A DNA stretch of 64,000 nucleotides from Sphingobacterium sp. FBM7-1 (GCF_020687765.1 NZ_JAJEWJ010000002.1:62001-126000); one strand, 5' to 3'; numbered from the stretch's first letter, positions 7,977 through 17,455 are shown. Notes: generated from the letters alone by a model not told the origin. Translations and numbers: made by a program.

Positions 7977-9005
7977 CTACCCGATCGGATTTTCTTGCAA
8001 ATACTTTTCCCAAGCCCAAGCGGAGGCCATCATCTCGTCAATGCCAAGCTCCGCTTTCCAACCCAGTTGCGCGGTGGATTTTGTAACATCTCCCCATACG
8101 CGGATGATGTCTCCGTCGCGACGAGGGCCAATAACATAATTAAGCTTTTGACCGGATGCTTTTTCAAAGGCGGCGATCGCTTCTAATACCGAATAACCTT
8201 TACCGGTACCCACATTGAACACATCGTAATTGCCATTTGGATTCCCTTTTTCCAACAAGCGGATGGCGGCGACGTGTGCTTTGGCTAAGTCGACCACGTG
8301 AATATAATCGCGGATGCAAGAACCGTCTGGCGTATCGTAGTCACCGCCGAAAACGGTTAGTTTTTCTCGTTTGCCGATGGCGGTTTGCGTGATGAAAGGC
8401 AAAAGGTTTTGTGGAACGCCGAGGGGTAATTCGCCGATCAATGCCGAGCTATGTGCGCCCACCGGGTTGAAATAGCGTAGCGCTATGGTGTTATAGTTAC
8501 CGTACGCGGCCGATATTTCTGCTAATATCTCTTCGGAAATTTGCTTGGTATTGCCATACGGTGAAGCGGCTTGCTTTACAGGAGCAGCTTCGGTGACTGG
8601 AAGGGTATCGGGTTCGCCATATACGGTACAGCTGGAGGAAAACACGAAGTTAATCGGCTTGCCTCGATAAGCGTTTAAGAGGTTGATTAACGAGAAAAAG
8701 TTGTTGTGGTAGTATTTTAAGGGTTGTTCGACAGATTCTCCCACAGCCTTCGAAGCGGCAAAATGGATGATTCCGGTAATATCCGGATTGGCTTGAACAA
8801 AAGCATGGGTTTTTGCTTCGTCGCACAGGTCGAACTCGTGAAATTCCGGACGTACACCGGTGATTTTTGCGATCTGGTCTAAAATCTGGATGTTTGAGTT
8901 CGATAAATTATCAATAATAACCGGGGTGTAGCCGGCATTATGTAGTTCTACTACCGTATGGGAGCCGATGAATCCGGTTCCGCCTGTGACTAAGATTTTA
9001 CTCAT
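7977..9005 (-). CDS. galE: UDP-glucose 4-epimerase
   Basis: Interconverts UDP-glucose and UDP-galactose; feeds galactose metabolism and surface polysaccharides. 342 residues, the usual length. Extended short-chain dehydrogenase: NAD motif GGTGFIGSHTVVEL at residue 8, SSSCTVYG (about 125) with the catalytic Ser/Cys-Thr region, and the YGNTK active-site Tyr-Lys (about 152). It is divergent from the Kdo transferase gene, 171 bases away, which also serves the cell envelope. Confidence 0.95.
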   Translation of the reverse strand: MSKILVTGGTGFIGSHTVVELHNAGYTPVIIDNLSNSNIQILDQIAKITGVRPEFHEFDLCDEAKTHAFVQANPDITGIIHFAASKAVGESVEQPLKYYHNNFFSLINLLNAYRGKPINFVFSSSCTVYGEPDTLPVTEAAPVKQAASPYGNTKQISEEILAEISAAYGNYNTIALRYFNPVGAHSSALIGELPLGVPQNLLPFITQTAIGKREKLTVFGGDYDTPDGSCIRDYIHVVDLAKAHVAAIRLLEKGNPNGNYDVFNVGTGKGYSVLEAIAAFEKASGQKLNYVIGPRRDGDIIRVWGDVTKSTAQLGWKAELGIDEMMASAWAWEKYLQENPIG

Positions 9006-9176
9006 TCTTTTCGATTATAATATGTTGTTGTTGCGTTCGTACTTATTTTTTCTTTTGCGTTCGTGAATGCTACGCATTTTGTCTAAGTTTGATACGAATA
9101 TAAGCATATTTCCGCTGTCGTGTAGTTCTTTAGGGCCGCAGAGCGGAAATAAATAAATTATTTAGGTTTTATCCAT

Positions 9177-10460
9177 ATGCGTTTTCTCTACGATGCCGGA
9201 ATAGGTTTGTATACGCTGTTACTGCGTGTTATTTCTCCTTTTCACCGGAAGGCTAAACTTTGGGTAGACGGGCGCAAGCAGTTGTTCGCCCGTATCGAAC
9301 AGGCGATGGAGAAAGGTTCCCACCCTATCTGGTTCCATTTTGCGTCTTTAGGCGAGTTTGAGCAGGGGCGGCCGGTTATGGAGGCTATTCGGTTGAAATA
9401 TCCAGACGAAAAAATTATCATTACTTTTTTTTCTCCGTCGGGATACGAGATCCGGAAAAATACACCTCTGGCGGATCATGTATTTTATCTGCCGACGGAT
9501 ACGGCTGCTCATGTGCGGAAATTCTTGACGATCGTGCAGCCTAAATTTGCCGTGTTTACGAAATACGAATACTGGTATCATTATTTTCGGGAGCTGAATA
9601 AACGGGATATTCCGTTATTTCTGATCTCGGCGATCTTTCGGGAGGAGCAGGTATTCTTTAAATGGTACGGCGGTTTTTTTCGGGGGATACTAAAAAATGT
9701 TCGTTTTTTCTTTACACAAAATATGGATTCTGTGCTCTGGCTGCGGGCAATACGCATCCGCCAGGCGGGTCTGGCGGGCGATACGCGTTTTGACCGGGTT
9801 ATCGAGCTACCGAAGCAGCGGCGCACGATTCCCGAAGTAGAGCAGTTTCTGGCAGGGCACGGCCGGGTGTTGGTCGCCGGAAGCACTTGGACGCCGGATG
9901 AACGCATGTTATCGGCGCTCCTCACCGCGCAGTCTGACTGGAAAATACTTTTAGCGCCACACGAAATCCACGAAGCCCATTTGCAGGAAATTAAACAATT
10001 GATCCCACAGGCACTGTTTTTTTCGCATTTCAGCGCGTATGCGGCTGACGAAGTAGAAAAGGCTTCGGTGATGGTCATCGATAATATCGGGATGCTATCT
10101 TCGCTATATGGTTATGGGCATTTGGCCTATATTGGCGGTGGTTTTGGGGTAGGCATTCATAATACCTTGGAGGCAGCTGCGTACGGTATCCCCGTTGTTT
10201 TCGGCCCGAATTATAGCCGCTTTCAGGAGGCGGTCGATCTGATCGAAGTCGGAAGTGGTTTCCCCGTGGAAAACGCGGAGGAATTAAAGCGCGTGGCGTA
10301 CGCATTATCCAGCGAGCCCAAAAGAATCTCGGCCGGAGAAGCGGCCCGGAAGTATGTGCAGGAAAAGGCGGGCGCCACACAGATTATTATGAAGTACTTA
10401 GAAACCGAAGGGTTGATCGGCCACGATCAGCGAATCAAAAATAATTCGGAGGCGATATAA
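9177..10460 (+). CDS. waaA: 3-deoxy-D-manno-octulosonic acid transferase
   Basis: Glycosyltransferase family 30 enzyme adding Kdo to lipid A at the inner membrane. 427 residues, standard length. A hydrophobic N-terminal anchor is followed by WFHFASLGEFEQGRPV (about residue 54), the FTKYEYWYHYFRELNK motif (about 128), and in the C-terminal domain YIGGGFGVGIHNTLEAAAYG (about 315), the nucleotide-sugar-binding signature. The ATG at 9177 gives MRFLYDAG. The 3' end overlaps the convergent hemW gene by 34 bases. Confidence 0.95.
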   Translation: MRFLYDAGIGLYTLLLRVISPFHRKAKLWVDGRKQLFARIEQAMEKGSHPIWFHFASLGEFEQGRPVMEAIRLKYPDEKIIITFFSPSGYEIRKNTPLADHVFYLPTDTAAHVRKFLTIVQPKFAVFTKYEYWYHYFRELNKRDIPLFLISAIFREEQVFFKWYGGFFRGILKNVRFFFTQNMDSVLWLRAIRIRQAGLAGDTRFDRVIELPKQRRTIPEVEQFLAGHGRVLVAGSTWTPDERMLSALLTAQSDWKILLAPHEIHEAHLQEIKQLIPQALFFSHFSAYAADEVEKASVMVIDNIGMLSSLYGYGHLAYIGGGFGVGIHNTLEAAAYGIPVVFGPNYSRFQEAVDLIEVGSGFPVENAEELKRVAYALSSEPKRISAGEAARKYVQEKAGATQIIMKYLETEGLIGHDQRIKNNSEAI

Positions 10461-11554
10461 TCTGCTAATAGTTTTCCCTTGCTGGATAGGATGAGGTAAC
10501 GGTCTGCACGCAGTTCCACCTCTTGCCGATCGATAAAGGGCTGTATGTTTGTTAACAGGTGCTTACGGTAGTCGATACCGAAGTCTGTTGTTATTTTCTC
10601 CAGATCTATCCCCCACATGGTGCGTAGGGCGGTCATGATATATTCATTAAAACGGTCTTCGTCTGTCAACTGCTCGGCCTCATAGTGGGGTTTCCCGGCC
10701 GTGATACCTTCGATATAACGGGCATTGTTGGCGATGTTCCAGCTCCGGGAATGGCCATTGAAAGAATGGGCGGATGGACCGATGCCCAGGTAGTGTTTGC
10801 CCTGCCAGTAGCTGGTATTGTGTTTGGCATATTGGCCATTCTTGGCAAAATTGGAGATTTCATAGTGCTCAAACCCGTGCGTTGTGAGTGTTTCGATCAT
10901 CATCTGCATCTGTTCCGCGCTTTGTGTTTCTTGCATGGGGGCTGTTTTGCCGTTGCGAATGAAATGTGCCAAGGCTGTTTTTTGCTCGACAGTCATCGCG
11001 TAGGAAGAGATATGGGGGATAGCCAAGGCGATCAGTTTTTCCATATTGGATTTCCATTTGGCGTCCGTTAGTAAAGGATAGCCATAGATGAGATCGGCGG
11101 TGAGGTTCTCAAAGCCGGCGTCCTGCACGCGTTTAATGGCATCCTCTCCTTCAGCAGCTTGATGGGCACGATTCATCCAGCGTAGATCTTCGTCATAGAA
11201 GGATTGTATGCCGATGCTGAAACGGTTAATCGGGGTATGACGGAGCGCCTGTACCTTCGCTTTGTCGAGGTCATCGGGATTGGCTTCCAGGGTGATCTCC
11301 GCATCGGCCGCAATTTCGAAATGTGCGGCAACCTCGCCGATTAACTGTTGGATTTCATCCGCCGTTAGCAACGAGGGTGTCCCTCCGCCAAAATAAATGG
11401 AGGGTATCGTCTTATCGGTAAGTTCGTCTGCCCGAAGTTTTATTTCCTGTTGAAGGGCCTGCAGGAGCTCATCCTTATATTGTAGCGAGGTGCTAAAATG
11501 GAAGTCGCAGTAATGGCAGGCTTGCTTGCAAAAGGGAATATGAAAGTAGATCAT
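10427..11554 (-). CDS. hemW: Radical SAM heme chaperone HemW
   Basis: HemW-family radical SAM protein, related to oxygen-independent coproporphyrinogen oxidase but generally a heme chaperone. I place the start at ATG 11554 (375 residues), which gives MIYFHIPFCKQACHYCDFHF with the cluster cysteines C9, C13 and C16 in CxxxCxxC. The longer frame to 11797 would add an arginine-rich, non-homologous stretch lying inside the upstream peptidase gene. FGGGTPSLL (about 60) and IGIQSF are SAM-binding motifs. It starts 10 bases after the M1 peptidase stop, so the two are probably co-transcribed. Confidence 0.93.
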   Translation of the reverse strand: MIYFHIPFCKQACHYCDFHFSTSLQYKDELLQALQQEIKLRADELTDKTIPSIYFGGGTPSLLTADEIQQLIGEVAAHFEIAADAEITLEANPDDLDKAKVQALRHTPINRFSIGIQSFYDEDLRWMNRAHQAAEGEDAIKRVQDAGFENLTADLIYGYPLLTDAKWKSNMEKLIALAIPHISSYAMTVEQKTALAHFIRNGKTAPMQETQSAEQMQMMIETLTTHGFEHYEISNFAKNGQYAKHNTSYWQGKHYLGIGPSAHSFNGHSRSWNIANNARYIEGITAGKPHYEAEQLTDEDRFNEYIMTALRTMWGIDLEKITTDFGIDYRKHLLTNIQPFIDRQEVELRADRYLILSSKGKLLADYIASELFLIR

Positions 11555-11564
11555 GGGTGCTATC

Positions 11565-13427
11565 TTATTTTGTCCAACTATTATCGGCTGCTTCGATATC
11601 GGCCAACCGTAACGATGGATCGATCTGAACCCGCACCGCTTTCTTCGGGATGGGTAAGGTATAGGTCGGCTTGGTCCAAAACCAGTCTGGCGATATCGTG
11701 CGCTGCACGCCGTCATAGATCTTGAAAGATTCCGCTGGCTTCTCGCCGCGCATTTCGCGTAGTGGAATGTAGAAAAGTTCGCTCGTGCCATCTTCATATT
11801 CCACCAAAAGGTCGATCGGCATCGCTAGATTGGACTTATTCCGTAGGGTAATTTCTTTGGTCGTTACGTTCGTTATCGCATAATCGATGGTGCGAGTCGT
11901 GTTGACGAATAGGTTGAAATACCACTTTAAATTGATTCCCGAAACCTCTTCTGCCACCCGTTTAAAATCGTTTGGAGTGGGGTGTTTAAACTTCCATAAA
12001 TCGTAGAATTGTAAGAAGGTGCGGTCAAGGTTTTCTTGGCCGATAATATAGCCTAGCTGTTGTACAAATACTTGCCCTTTGTTATACGCTTGATGGCTGT
12101 AGCCGTAGTTGGTGTTATAATAATCGGCGAGTAAACTCATCGGCTCTTCCTTGCCGGATAAGGCCAATTTGTAATAGGCTCGGTAGGCGTTGATGACCGG
12201 GTTACTGGCCAGTTCACCGCGTTTTTCAAACAAGGCTTGAAAGCCTAATTCTTCGATATAACTGGTAAAACCTTCATCGAACCATTCATCGACGGTTTCG
12301 TTTATGCCAAACAGGTGTTGATACCAGGAGTGTGCCGCTTCGTGGAAGATCACGCCTACTAAGCTTTTGATATTCCGCCCACCGGTCACCAGCGTTGCGG
12401 TGCCATATTCCATACCGCCGTCCCCGCCTTGTACAATGGTATAGGTAGACCATGGGTAGGGACCAAAACGGTCAGCACAAAAATCAAAGAAATCGGCTGC
12501 GAGTTCCTGCGCTGTTTTCCAGTTTTCGATAACTTGTTTATCGACGGGGAGATATACGGTGTATACGGTTACGCCGGCGGCGGTCTTGGTCGAGTCTACG
12601 ACAAACTTCGGATCGGCTGCCCAAGCAAAATCGTGTATGTTTTCGGCTTTGAAATGCCAGGAGGCTTTTCCTTTCGGCGCGCGGACCTGAGCGTTTTGAT
12701 CGTAACCTTTTACCTCGTGGGGATTTTGGAGTACGCCGGAACTACCCACGACATAGTCTTTAGGAAGATGGAGGGTAACATCGAAGTTGCCAAAGGGGGC
12801 AACGAACTCGCGCGCGACGTACTCGTCCAGGTGCCAGCCGAATTCATCAAAATGGGCCATTTTGGGGTACCATTGGGTCATGGATAAGGCGACGCCTTCG
12901 GCGGAATTACGTCCGCTACGGCGGATTTGTTCGGGAACCTGGGCGTCCCAATGCATGTCGAAAGTGACGGTTTCACCGCTGCCGATCGGTGCGGGGAGGG
13001 TGACTTCGAGTAGGGTGCCGTCCACCTGAAAAGAGGTCGCTTGCCCATTCATCGTCAGCGATTGGATATGTTGATAGCCGATCTGTGCCGGCTTCAATTT
13101 TGCGATACGGCTGGTTGTAGTGGGCCGTTCTGCAGTGCCTGTGCGAATGGTCATGCGGGGGTCGGGATCGGGGATATGGGCTAGTCGGTGATCCATCATG
13201 CTTCCGGGCTGAAAGGCATTGAAATACAGGTGGAAATAAACTTTTTTCAGCGTTTGTGGCGAATTGTTCGTGTATCGCAACGTCATTTCGCCTTGATACT
13301 GGTGCTTTTTGGTGTTCACGTCAATGTCCATCCGGTAGTCGACTGCCTGCTGCCAATAACCCGCACGTTGTGCCCATAGGCTTATCGGGGCAAATAGGAG
13401 AAAAAATAGAAACGCTCTTGTCTTCAT
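11565..13427 (-). CDS. M1 family metallopeptidase (secreted)
   Basis: Gluzincin aminopeptidase-like enzyme of 620 residues with a Sec signal peptide (MKTRAFLFFLLFAPISLWAQ, cleavage after Ala). Zinc motif HEAAHSW at about residue 360, with the third ligand Glu in the VDEWFDEGFTSY block some 20 residues on. The exopeptidase signature appears as GGDGGMEYGTATL rather than GxMEN. N-terminal beta-saddle domain 20-240; beta-rich C-terminal part. Probably periplasmic, acting on peptides. Upstream membrane-protein gene stops 2 bases before its ATG; hemW follows. Confidence 0.92.
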   Translation of the reverse strand: MKTRAFLFFLLFAPISLWAQRAGYWQQAVDYRMDIDVNTKKHQYQGEMTLRYTNNSPQTLKKVYFHLYFNAFQPGSMMDHRLAHIPDPDPRMTIRTGTAERPTTTSRIAKLKPAQIGYQHIQSLTMNGQATSFQVDGTLLEVTLPAPIGSGETVTFDMHWDAQVPEQIRRSGRNSAEGVALSMTQWYPKMAHFDEFGWHLDEYVAREFVAPFGNFDVTLHLPKDYVVGSSGVLQNPHEVKGYDQNAQVRAPKGKASWHFKAENIHDFAWAADPKFVVDSTKTAAGVTVYTVYLPVDKQVIENWKTAQELAADFFDFCADRFGPYPWSTYTIVQGGDGGMEYGTATLVTGGRNIKSLVGVIFHEAAHSWYQHLFGINETVDEWFDEGFTSYIEELGFQALFEKRGELASNPVINAYRAYYKLALSGKEEPMSLLADYYNTNYGYSHQAYNKGQVFVQQLGYIIGQENLDRTFLQFYDLWKFKHPTPNDFKRVAEEVSGINLKWYFNLFVNTTRTIDYAITNVTTKEITLRNKSNLAMPIDLLVEYEDGTSELFYIPLREMRGEKPAESFKIYDGVQRTISPDWFWTKPTYTLPIPKKAVRVQIDPSLRLADIEAADNSWTK

Positions 13428-13429
13428 CT

Positions 13430-13870
13430 TTACATATAATAATAATCTACGCCGGCTTGTCGTATCGCGTGGACAAGGGCATTGAGATCGTCCGCTTTCG
13501 TGAATAATTTATTCCGCCAATAACGTTTGGGCGTTTTATCTTTTTTAAAAAAGAACATCAGGAGATTGCCTCCCGACCGAGGTACGTTGCGAAGGTATTT
13601 GATGTTTGCTAAGGGAAATGACTCTACTTGTTGGTTTCCAAATTCGATACGGATCTCTCCGTCTTGTACCATCCATACGGAGTCATTTTTGCTCCATTTG
13701 GTGCTGCAGTAAATTAATAAAGGGAGGCTAAATAGCACCATAAGAATCTTCGCGATTTCGGAAATTGGAAGCCGCGAAGCGATGAGGGTGACTACGCATA
13801 CACCCGCTAAAAGCAGTAGCATGTACCGTCCGCGGCGGAGGGTAGAAATATGGAAGGACTGGTTGACCAT
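13430..13870 (-). CDS. Small membrane protein, function unknown
   Basis: 146 residues from ATG 13870; an alternative ATG at 13897 adds nine residues. Two hydrophobic segments (about 18-34 and 40-56, separated by a short Leu-Pro-Ile-Ser-Glu turn) are followed by a soluble beta-rich part with the pattern EIRIEFGNQQVESFPLANIKYL, resembling a bacterial PH-like domain. This is an inference from the two-TM plus beta layout. It ends 2 bases before the M1 peptidase start, suggesting one operon with the peptidase and hemW. Confidence 0.7.
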   Translation of the reverse strand: MVNQSFHISTLRRGRYMLLLLAGVCVVTLIASRLPISEIAKILMVLFSLPLLIYCSTKWSKNDSVWMVQDGEIRIEFGNQQVESFPLANIKYLRNVPRSGGNLLMFFFKKDKTPKRYWRNKLFTKADDLNALVHAIRQAGVDYYYM

Positions 13871-13914
13871 GCTCCAAAAATAACAAAGACTGGGCAAATA
13901 GCGGCAAAACTTTC

Positions 13915-13922
13915 TACCTTTG
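13915..13922 (+). promoter_or_regulatory. -7 box for pepT
   Basis: TACCTTTG matches TAnnTTTG, 21 bases before the ATG at 13944. It shows that the in-frame TTG at 13920 is not the start. Confidence 0.65.
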
Positions 13923-13943
13923 GAGGATAATCAACAGGTTTCT

Positions 13944-15215
13944 ATGCATAATTTTGGTATTCCTCCTATTACTGATTTTCAGGTAGCGGAGCGTTTTATG
14001 CGCTACGTACAGATCGATACGCAATCGGATCCGCATGCGGTGTCTTTTCCCTCGACAGAAAAGCAAAAGGATTTGAGTCGGTTGCTGGTGTCTGAATTAC
14101 AGCAGATGGGGGTAAAGGATGCACATCTGGACGAATTCGGTTATGTGTATGCAACGATCCCGTCTAATGTGGATGGGGAGGTTCCGGTAATTTGTTTTTG
14201 TTCGCATGTGGATACGTCGCCCGACTGCTCCGGAAAAGGCGTCAAACCTTTGTTACATGCGAATTATCAGGGGCATGATATCGTGTTGCCGGATGATCCT
14301 TCGGTGGTGATTCGGTTTGCGGAACATCCGGATCTGCAGCAGCAGATGGGGCATGATATTATAACGGCGAGTGGTACCACGTTGCTAGGCGCGGATGATA
14401 AGGCTGGCGTAGCGGAAATCATGGAGGCGGTGCGTTTATGGATGGCTTATCCGGAGATCAAACATGGAGAAATCAAACTGCTTTTTACACCAGACGAAGA
14501 GATCGGGAGGGGAGTGGATCATGTGGACTTGGAGAAGTTGGGGGCGCAGTTTGGCTATACGATGGACGGAGAGAAGGCCGGCACCATTGAGGACGAGACT
14601 TTTTCGGCGGATGCGGTGCAGGTACGCATTCAAGGGGTCTCGGTTCATCCGGGATTCGCTAAGGGGAAGATGGTGAGTGCCTTGAAGATTGCGGCGGACG
14701 TGGTGGCGCGTTTGCCACAGGATAAGTTGTCGCCGGAATCGACTTCCGGAAAGCAGGGCTTTATTCATCCGACGGAACTTAAGGGTGGGGTGGACCAAGC
14801 GGAAATTGGTTTTATTATCCGCGATCATAATACGGCAAAGCTCCGGGAATATGAGGAGGTTTTACGGAATATCGTTTCGGATGTGGTCGGTGGATATCCG
14901 GCTGCAACGTATAGTTTTGAGGTGGTGGAGCAGTATCGGAATATGAAAGAAATACTCGATCAGCACCCGGAGGTGATGGCGGTGGGTATGGAGGCTATTG
15001 AGCGCGTTGGCCTGACGCCGGAACGCCGGAGTATACGCGGCGGTACGGATGGTTCGCGGCTGTCATTTATGGGCTTGCCTTGTCCGAATGTTTTCGCGGG
15101 TGGTCATGCTTTTCATGGGAAGCTGGAATGGGTGAGTAGACAGGATATGGAAAAAGCGGTACAGACGATCTTACATATTGCGTATATTTGGCAAGAACGT
15201 GCGGAACAGCAATAA
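13944..15215 (+). CDS. pepT: Peptidase T (tripeptide aminopeptidase)
   Basis: M20-family zinc exopeptidase releasing the N-terminal residue of tripeptides in the cytoplasm. 423 residues from ATG 13944. Zinc ligands are visible in CFCSHVDTSPD (about 92), the LLGADDKAGVAEIMEA block, FTPDEEIGRGVDHVD and the final FAGGHAFHGKLEWVS. The dimerisation (lid) domain contains SVHPGFAKGKM. Start chosen from the promoter box at 13915. A nitroreductase gene follows 25 bases downstream. Confidence 0.95.
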   Translation: MHNFGIPPITDFQVAERFMRYVQIDTQSDPHAVSFPSTEKQKDLSRLLVSELQQMGVKDAHLDEFGYVYATIPSNVDGEVPVICFCSHVDTSPDCSGKGVKPLLHANYQGHDIVLPDDPSVVIRFAEHPDLQQQMGHDIITASGTTLLGADDKAGVAEIMEAVRLWMAYPEIKHGEIKLLFTPDEEIGRGVDHVDLEKLGAQFGYTMDGEKAGTIEDETFSADAVQVRIQGVSVHPGFAKGKMVSALKIAADVVARLPQDKLSPESTSGKQGFIHPTELKGGVDQAEIGFIIRDHNTAKLREYEEVLRNIVSDVVGGYPAATYSFEVVEQYRNMKEILDQHPEVMAVGMEAIERVGLTPERRSIRGGTDGSRLSFMGLPCPNVFAGGHAFHGKLEWVSRQDMEKAVQTILHIAYIWQERAEQQ

Positions 15216-15240
15216 TGGTAAGGAAGGAATAATATAGGTT

Positions 15241-15807
15241 ATGATGAAAAACGAAATTTTAAAGACGATACATGAGAGACGGACTGTAAACCAGAACAGT
15301 TTTACGGACGAGGATATTAAAAAGGATGATATCTTAACGATTCTGGAGGCTGCCAATGCGGCGCCGACACATAAGCGTACGCAGCCTTGGCGTTTTGTGG
15401 TATTCCGGAAGGAGGGCTTAGAGCGCCTTGGGGCAGAACTGAGCCGCATTTACAGAACGACCACCGCGACGGATAAATATACGGAAGTGGCAGAGCAAAA
15501 TATGGCGAAAAAGGCGACGATGTCTAACGTAGCGATTGCTATCGTGGTGAACTACACGGGCGAACTGCCGGAATGGGAGGAGCTAGCCGCTACGGCTTGC
15601 GCCGTACAAAATATCTGGCTGGCAGCACATTCGCTAAACATTGGCGGCTACTGGGCTTCACCGGGACTGATTAATCATTTGGGGCCGTTCTTAAACTTGG
15701 AAGAAAATCAGAAATGTGTCGGGTTGTTCTACATGGGGCATCATAACGCTGAATCGCGGGAACCTGTACGTTCGCCGATAGCGGAGAAAGTGAGATGGGA
15801 AGAGTGA
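15241..15807 (+). CDS. Nitroreductase family protein
   Basis: FMN-dependent NAD(P)H oxidoreductase fold of 188 residues. The N-terminal HERRTVNQNSFTDEDI holds the usual Arg for FMN phosphate; AANAAPTHKRTQPWRFVVFR is the typical P(S/T)xxNxQPWRF region; IGGYWASPGLI near residue 138 matches the family's GLGxxW block. No TM segment. The physiological substrate cannot be told. Start ATG-ATG at 15241/15244. Repeat copy B follows its stop directly. Confidence 0.88.
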   Translation: MMKNEILKTIHERRTVNQNSFTDEDIKKDDILTILEAANAAPTHKRTQPWRFVVFRKEGLERLGAELSRIYRTTTATDKYTEVAEQNMAKKATMSNVAIAIVVNYTGELPEWEELAATACAVQNIWLAAHSLNIGGYWASPGLINHLGPFLNLEENQKCVGLFYMGHHNAESREPVRSPIAEKVRWEE

Positions 15808-15812
15808 TGTAG

Positions 15813-15966
15813 TGTTGTTCTTTTTTTAGAAAAAAGGAACCAAAAAATCGCCGCTTCGAATGTTTTACATTTGGGATTGTACTAAGGATGAATTTGTACA
15901 GCCGTAAAACATTCGGATGCGGCCTTTTAATGTTAAGGGGGATTGTGCAATGGTATAGCGTGTTAA
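15813..15966 (+). repeat. Short dispersed structured element, copy B
   Basis: A/T hairpin 15817-15840 (GTTCTTTTTT/AAAAAAGGAAC), long stem with arms GCCGCTTCGAATGTTTTAC (15850-15868) and GTAAAACATTCGGATGCGGC (15904-15923), then box GTTAAGGGGGATTGTGCAA (15932-15950) and GTATAGCGTGTTAA. It has only the first module of copies A, C and E. It lies between two co-directional genes (nitroreductase and NlpE-like). Confidence 0.85.
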
Positions 15967-16016
15967 TGTTTCTTTATAAAGATGGTGCATTTTTTGTGAG
16001 ACATACTGAAAAAGTT

Positions 16017-16493
16017 ATGAAAAAATTATTTTATAGCGGGTTAGCCTTGTTTGCTTTTTCTGCTTGTACGTCACCAAATAATTCGCAAACGAACTCGGAA
16101 GAGTTAAAAGATTCGTTAACGGATCAAATGGTTTCCCGACCGTTGGATACGACGAATCCGGATCCTGCGCACAATTCGCAAAACTCGGTGGATTGGATGG
16201 GAACTTATGAGGCGGTTTTGCCTTGCGCGGATTGTCCGGGAATTAAGTCGGTTTTGGTGCTTCGGGAAGATGAGACCTTTGAGATACGGAACGAATATCT
16301 AGAGCGAGATACCGAGTCGGCGGACGAAGGGACCTTTGTTTGGGAAGATAACGGATCGGTTGTACACCTGAAAGGGGAAAATACGGATCTTAAACTCAAA
16401 GTGGGGGAGAACATTTTGTTTCAATTAGACCAAGAAGGTAAAGAGATCACGGGCAATTTAGCGGAGCATTATCGGTATAAAAAACTTTTGTAA
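16017..16493 (+). CDS. NlpE-like lipoprotein
   Basis: 158-residue outer- or inner-membrane lipoprotein. The start at ATG 16017 gives a short signal peptide with lipobox FSAC (C17). The mature part has the NlpE N-terminal signature YEAVLPCADCPGIKSVLVL with a CxxC, and ends with a short beta-barrel repeat (LAEHYRYKKL). In enterobacteria NlpE senses copper and envelope stress; here the role is only inferred. The frame could extend back to 15888, but that would run through repeat copy B and move the lipobox inside, so I reject it. Followed by a terminator. Confidence 0.85.
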   Translation: MKKLFYSGLALFAFSACTSPNNSQTNSEELKDSLTDQMVSRPLDTTNPDPAHNSQNSVDWMGTYEAVLPCADCPGIKSVLVLREDETFEIRNEYLERDTESADEGTFVWEDNGSVVHLKGENTDLKLKVGENILFQLDQEGKEITGNLAEHYRYKKLL

Positions 16494-16522
16494 GTATTGT
16501 TTTACGATCGGAATATTTAGGG

Positions 16523-16543
16523 AGCCTGCATACACTGCAGGCT
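16523..16543 (+). terminator. Hairpin terminator after the NlpE-like gene
   Basis: AGCCTGCA/TGCAGGCT perfect 8-bp stem with a 5-base loop, followed by TTCTTTTT, 30 bases past the stop. Confidence 0.85.
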
Positions 16544-16663
16544 TTCTTTTTGCTTGCTGCATGTGGTTTGTGGAAGCGAAACGTGTTGAACGATATAGGC
16601 TTTGCCCGTATTTTCCAACGGAGAGTCCGCTATGGTTTTCCAAAAAAATAAGTAAATTGCAAC

Positions 16664-17452
16664 GTGGGATTTGCAACAAAAAAACCGAAACGCTGGGAAT
16701 TACGGCAACTGACATGGACATTTATTTCCATTGCCATGTTCATTCCTTTTCCGGTGCATATTTTTCCGTTTGTGATGTTGTTCCAGGCTAAAAAAAGTAA
16801 GATTCGTTCGTGGTACGCTACGGGGATTGGATTGTTGATGTTGGAACTGGGCTTATTTGCTTCGTTCGTTTATTTTTTTGGTGCTATTTCGCAAGGCTTG
16901 CTGTTGACACTCGGTGGTTACGTGGCTTCTTATATCGTTGGAAATGGGCTGTTATTGAACCGGGCGAAGCCGTATTTGCAACGATTGGAACTGGCAGAGG
17001 TACGTCCCTTGGCTTGGATCCCGACGGCGTCTTCCCGAAACAGGTTGCGGGAATTACCGCAAGCGACGCTGGACACGCCTCAGCTTTTTATCGAACGTTT
17101 ACTGCATTGGCGCAAAGCAATCAATAACCGAGCTATACATCAAAATATCGATAAGATTATTCACCTTTTTCATTTGCTCGAACAACGGGATAAAATAGAA
17201 GCAGAAAAATTTCTGGTCCGTCACTCCACGGTCGTCAATGTATTGATGAAATATGATGAAATCGAGAATTCTAGACTGGATAATGCGGTTACCGTAGCCT
17301 CGAAAAAGAAACTGGAAGAAGTTATCGCTAAGGCGGCGATTGCTATCGAACAGGAGGTGACGAATCAGATGAAAGCGGGTATTCTGGACGTATCGGCGGA
17401 GACAGATGTATATATACAGACATTAAAAAATAGAAACCTATTAAAAGATTAA
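16664..17452 (+). CDS. XpaC-like membrane protein paired with TelA
   Basis: 262 residues from a GTG start. Two N-terminal hydrophobic segments (about 18-42 and 50-95, the second a hairpin) are followed by a helical cytoplasmic part (HWRKAINNRAIHQNIDKIIHL, then a C-terminal helix ending QTLKNRNLLKD). This layout and the telA gene starting 3 bases after the stop match the xpaC-telA pair ('5-bromo-4-chloroindolyl phosphate hydrolysis' family), linked to resistance to toxic anions and cell-wall antibiotics in other bacteria. The biochemical role is unknown. Confidence 0.75.
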   Translation: MGFATKKPKRWELRQLTWTFISIAMFIPFPVHIFPFVMLFQAKKSKIRSWYATGIGLLMLELGLFASFVYFFGAISQGLLLTLGGYVASYIVGNGLLLNRAKPYLQRLELAEVRPLAWIPTASSRNRLRELPQATLDTPQLFIERLLHWRKAINNRAIHQNIDKIIHLFHLLEQRDKIEAEKFLVRHSTVVNVLMKYDEIENSRLDNAVTVASKKKLEEVIAKAAIAIEQEVTNQMKAGILDVSAETDVYIQTLKNRNLLKD

Positions 17453-17455
17453 CTT

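Noticed and set aside
11555..11797. hemW start at 11797
   Set aside because: The added 81 residues are Arg-rich, overlap the M1 peptidase gene and precede the family's conserved start.
15888..16016. N-terminal extension of the NlpE-like gene back to 15888
   Set aside because: It would run through repeat copy B and bury the signal peptide and lipobox.
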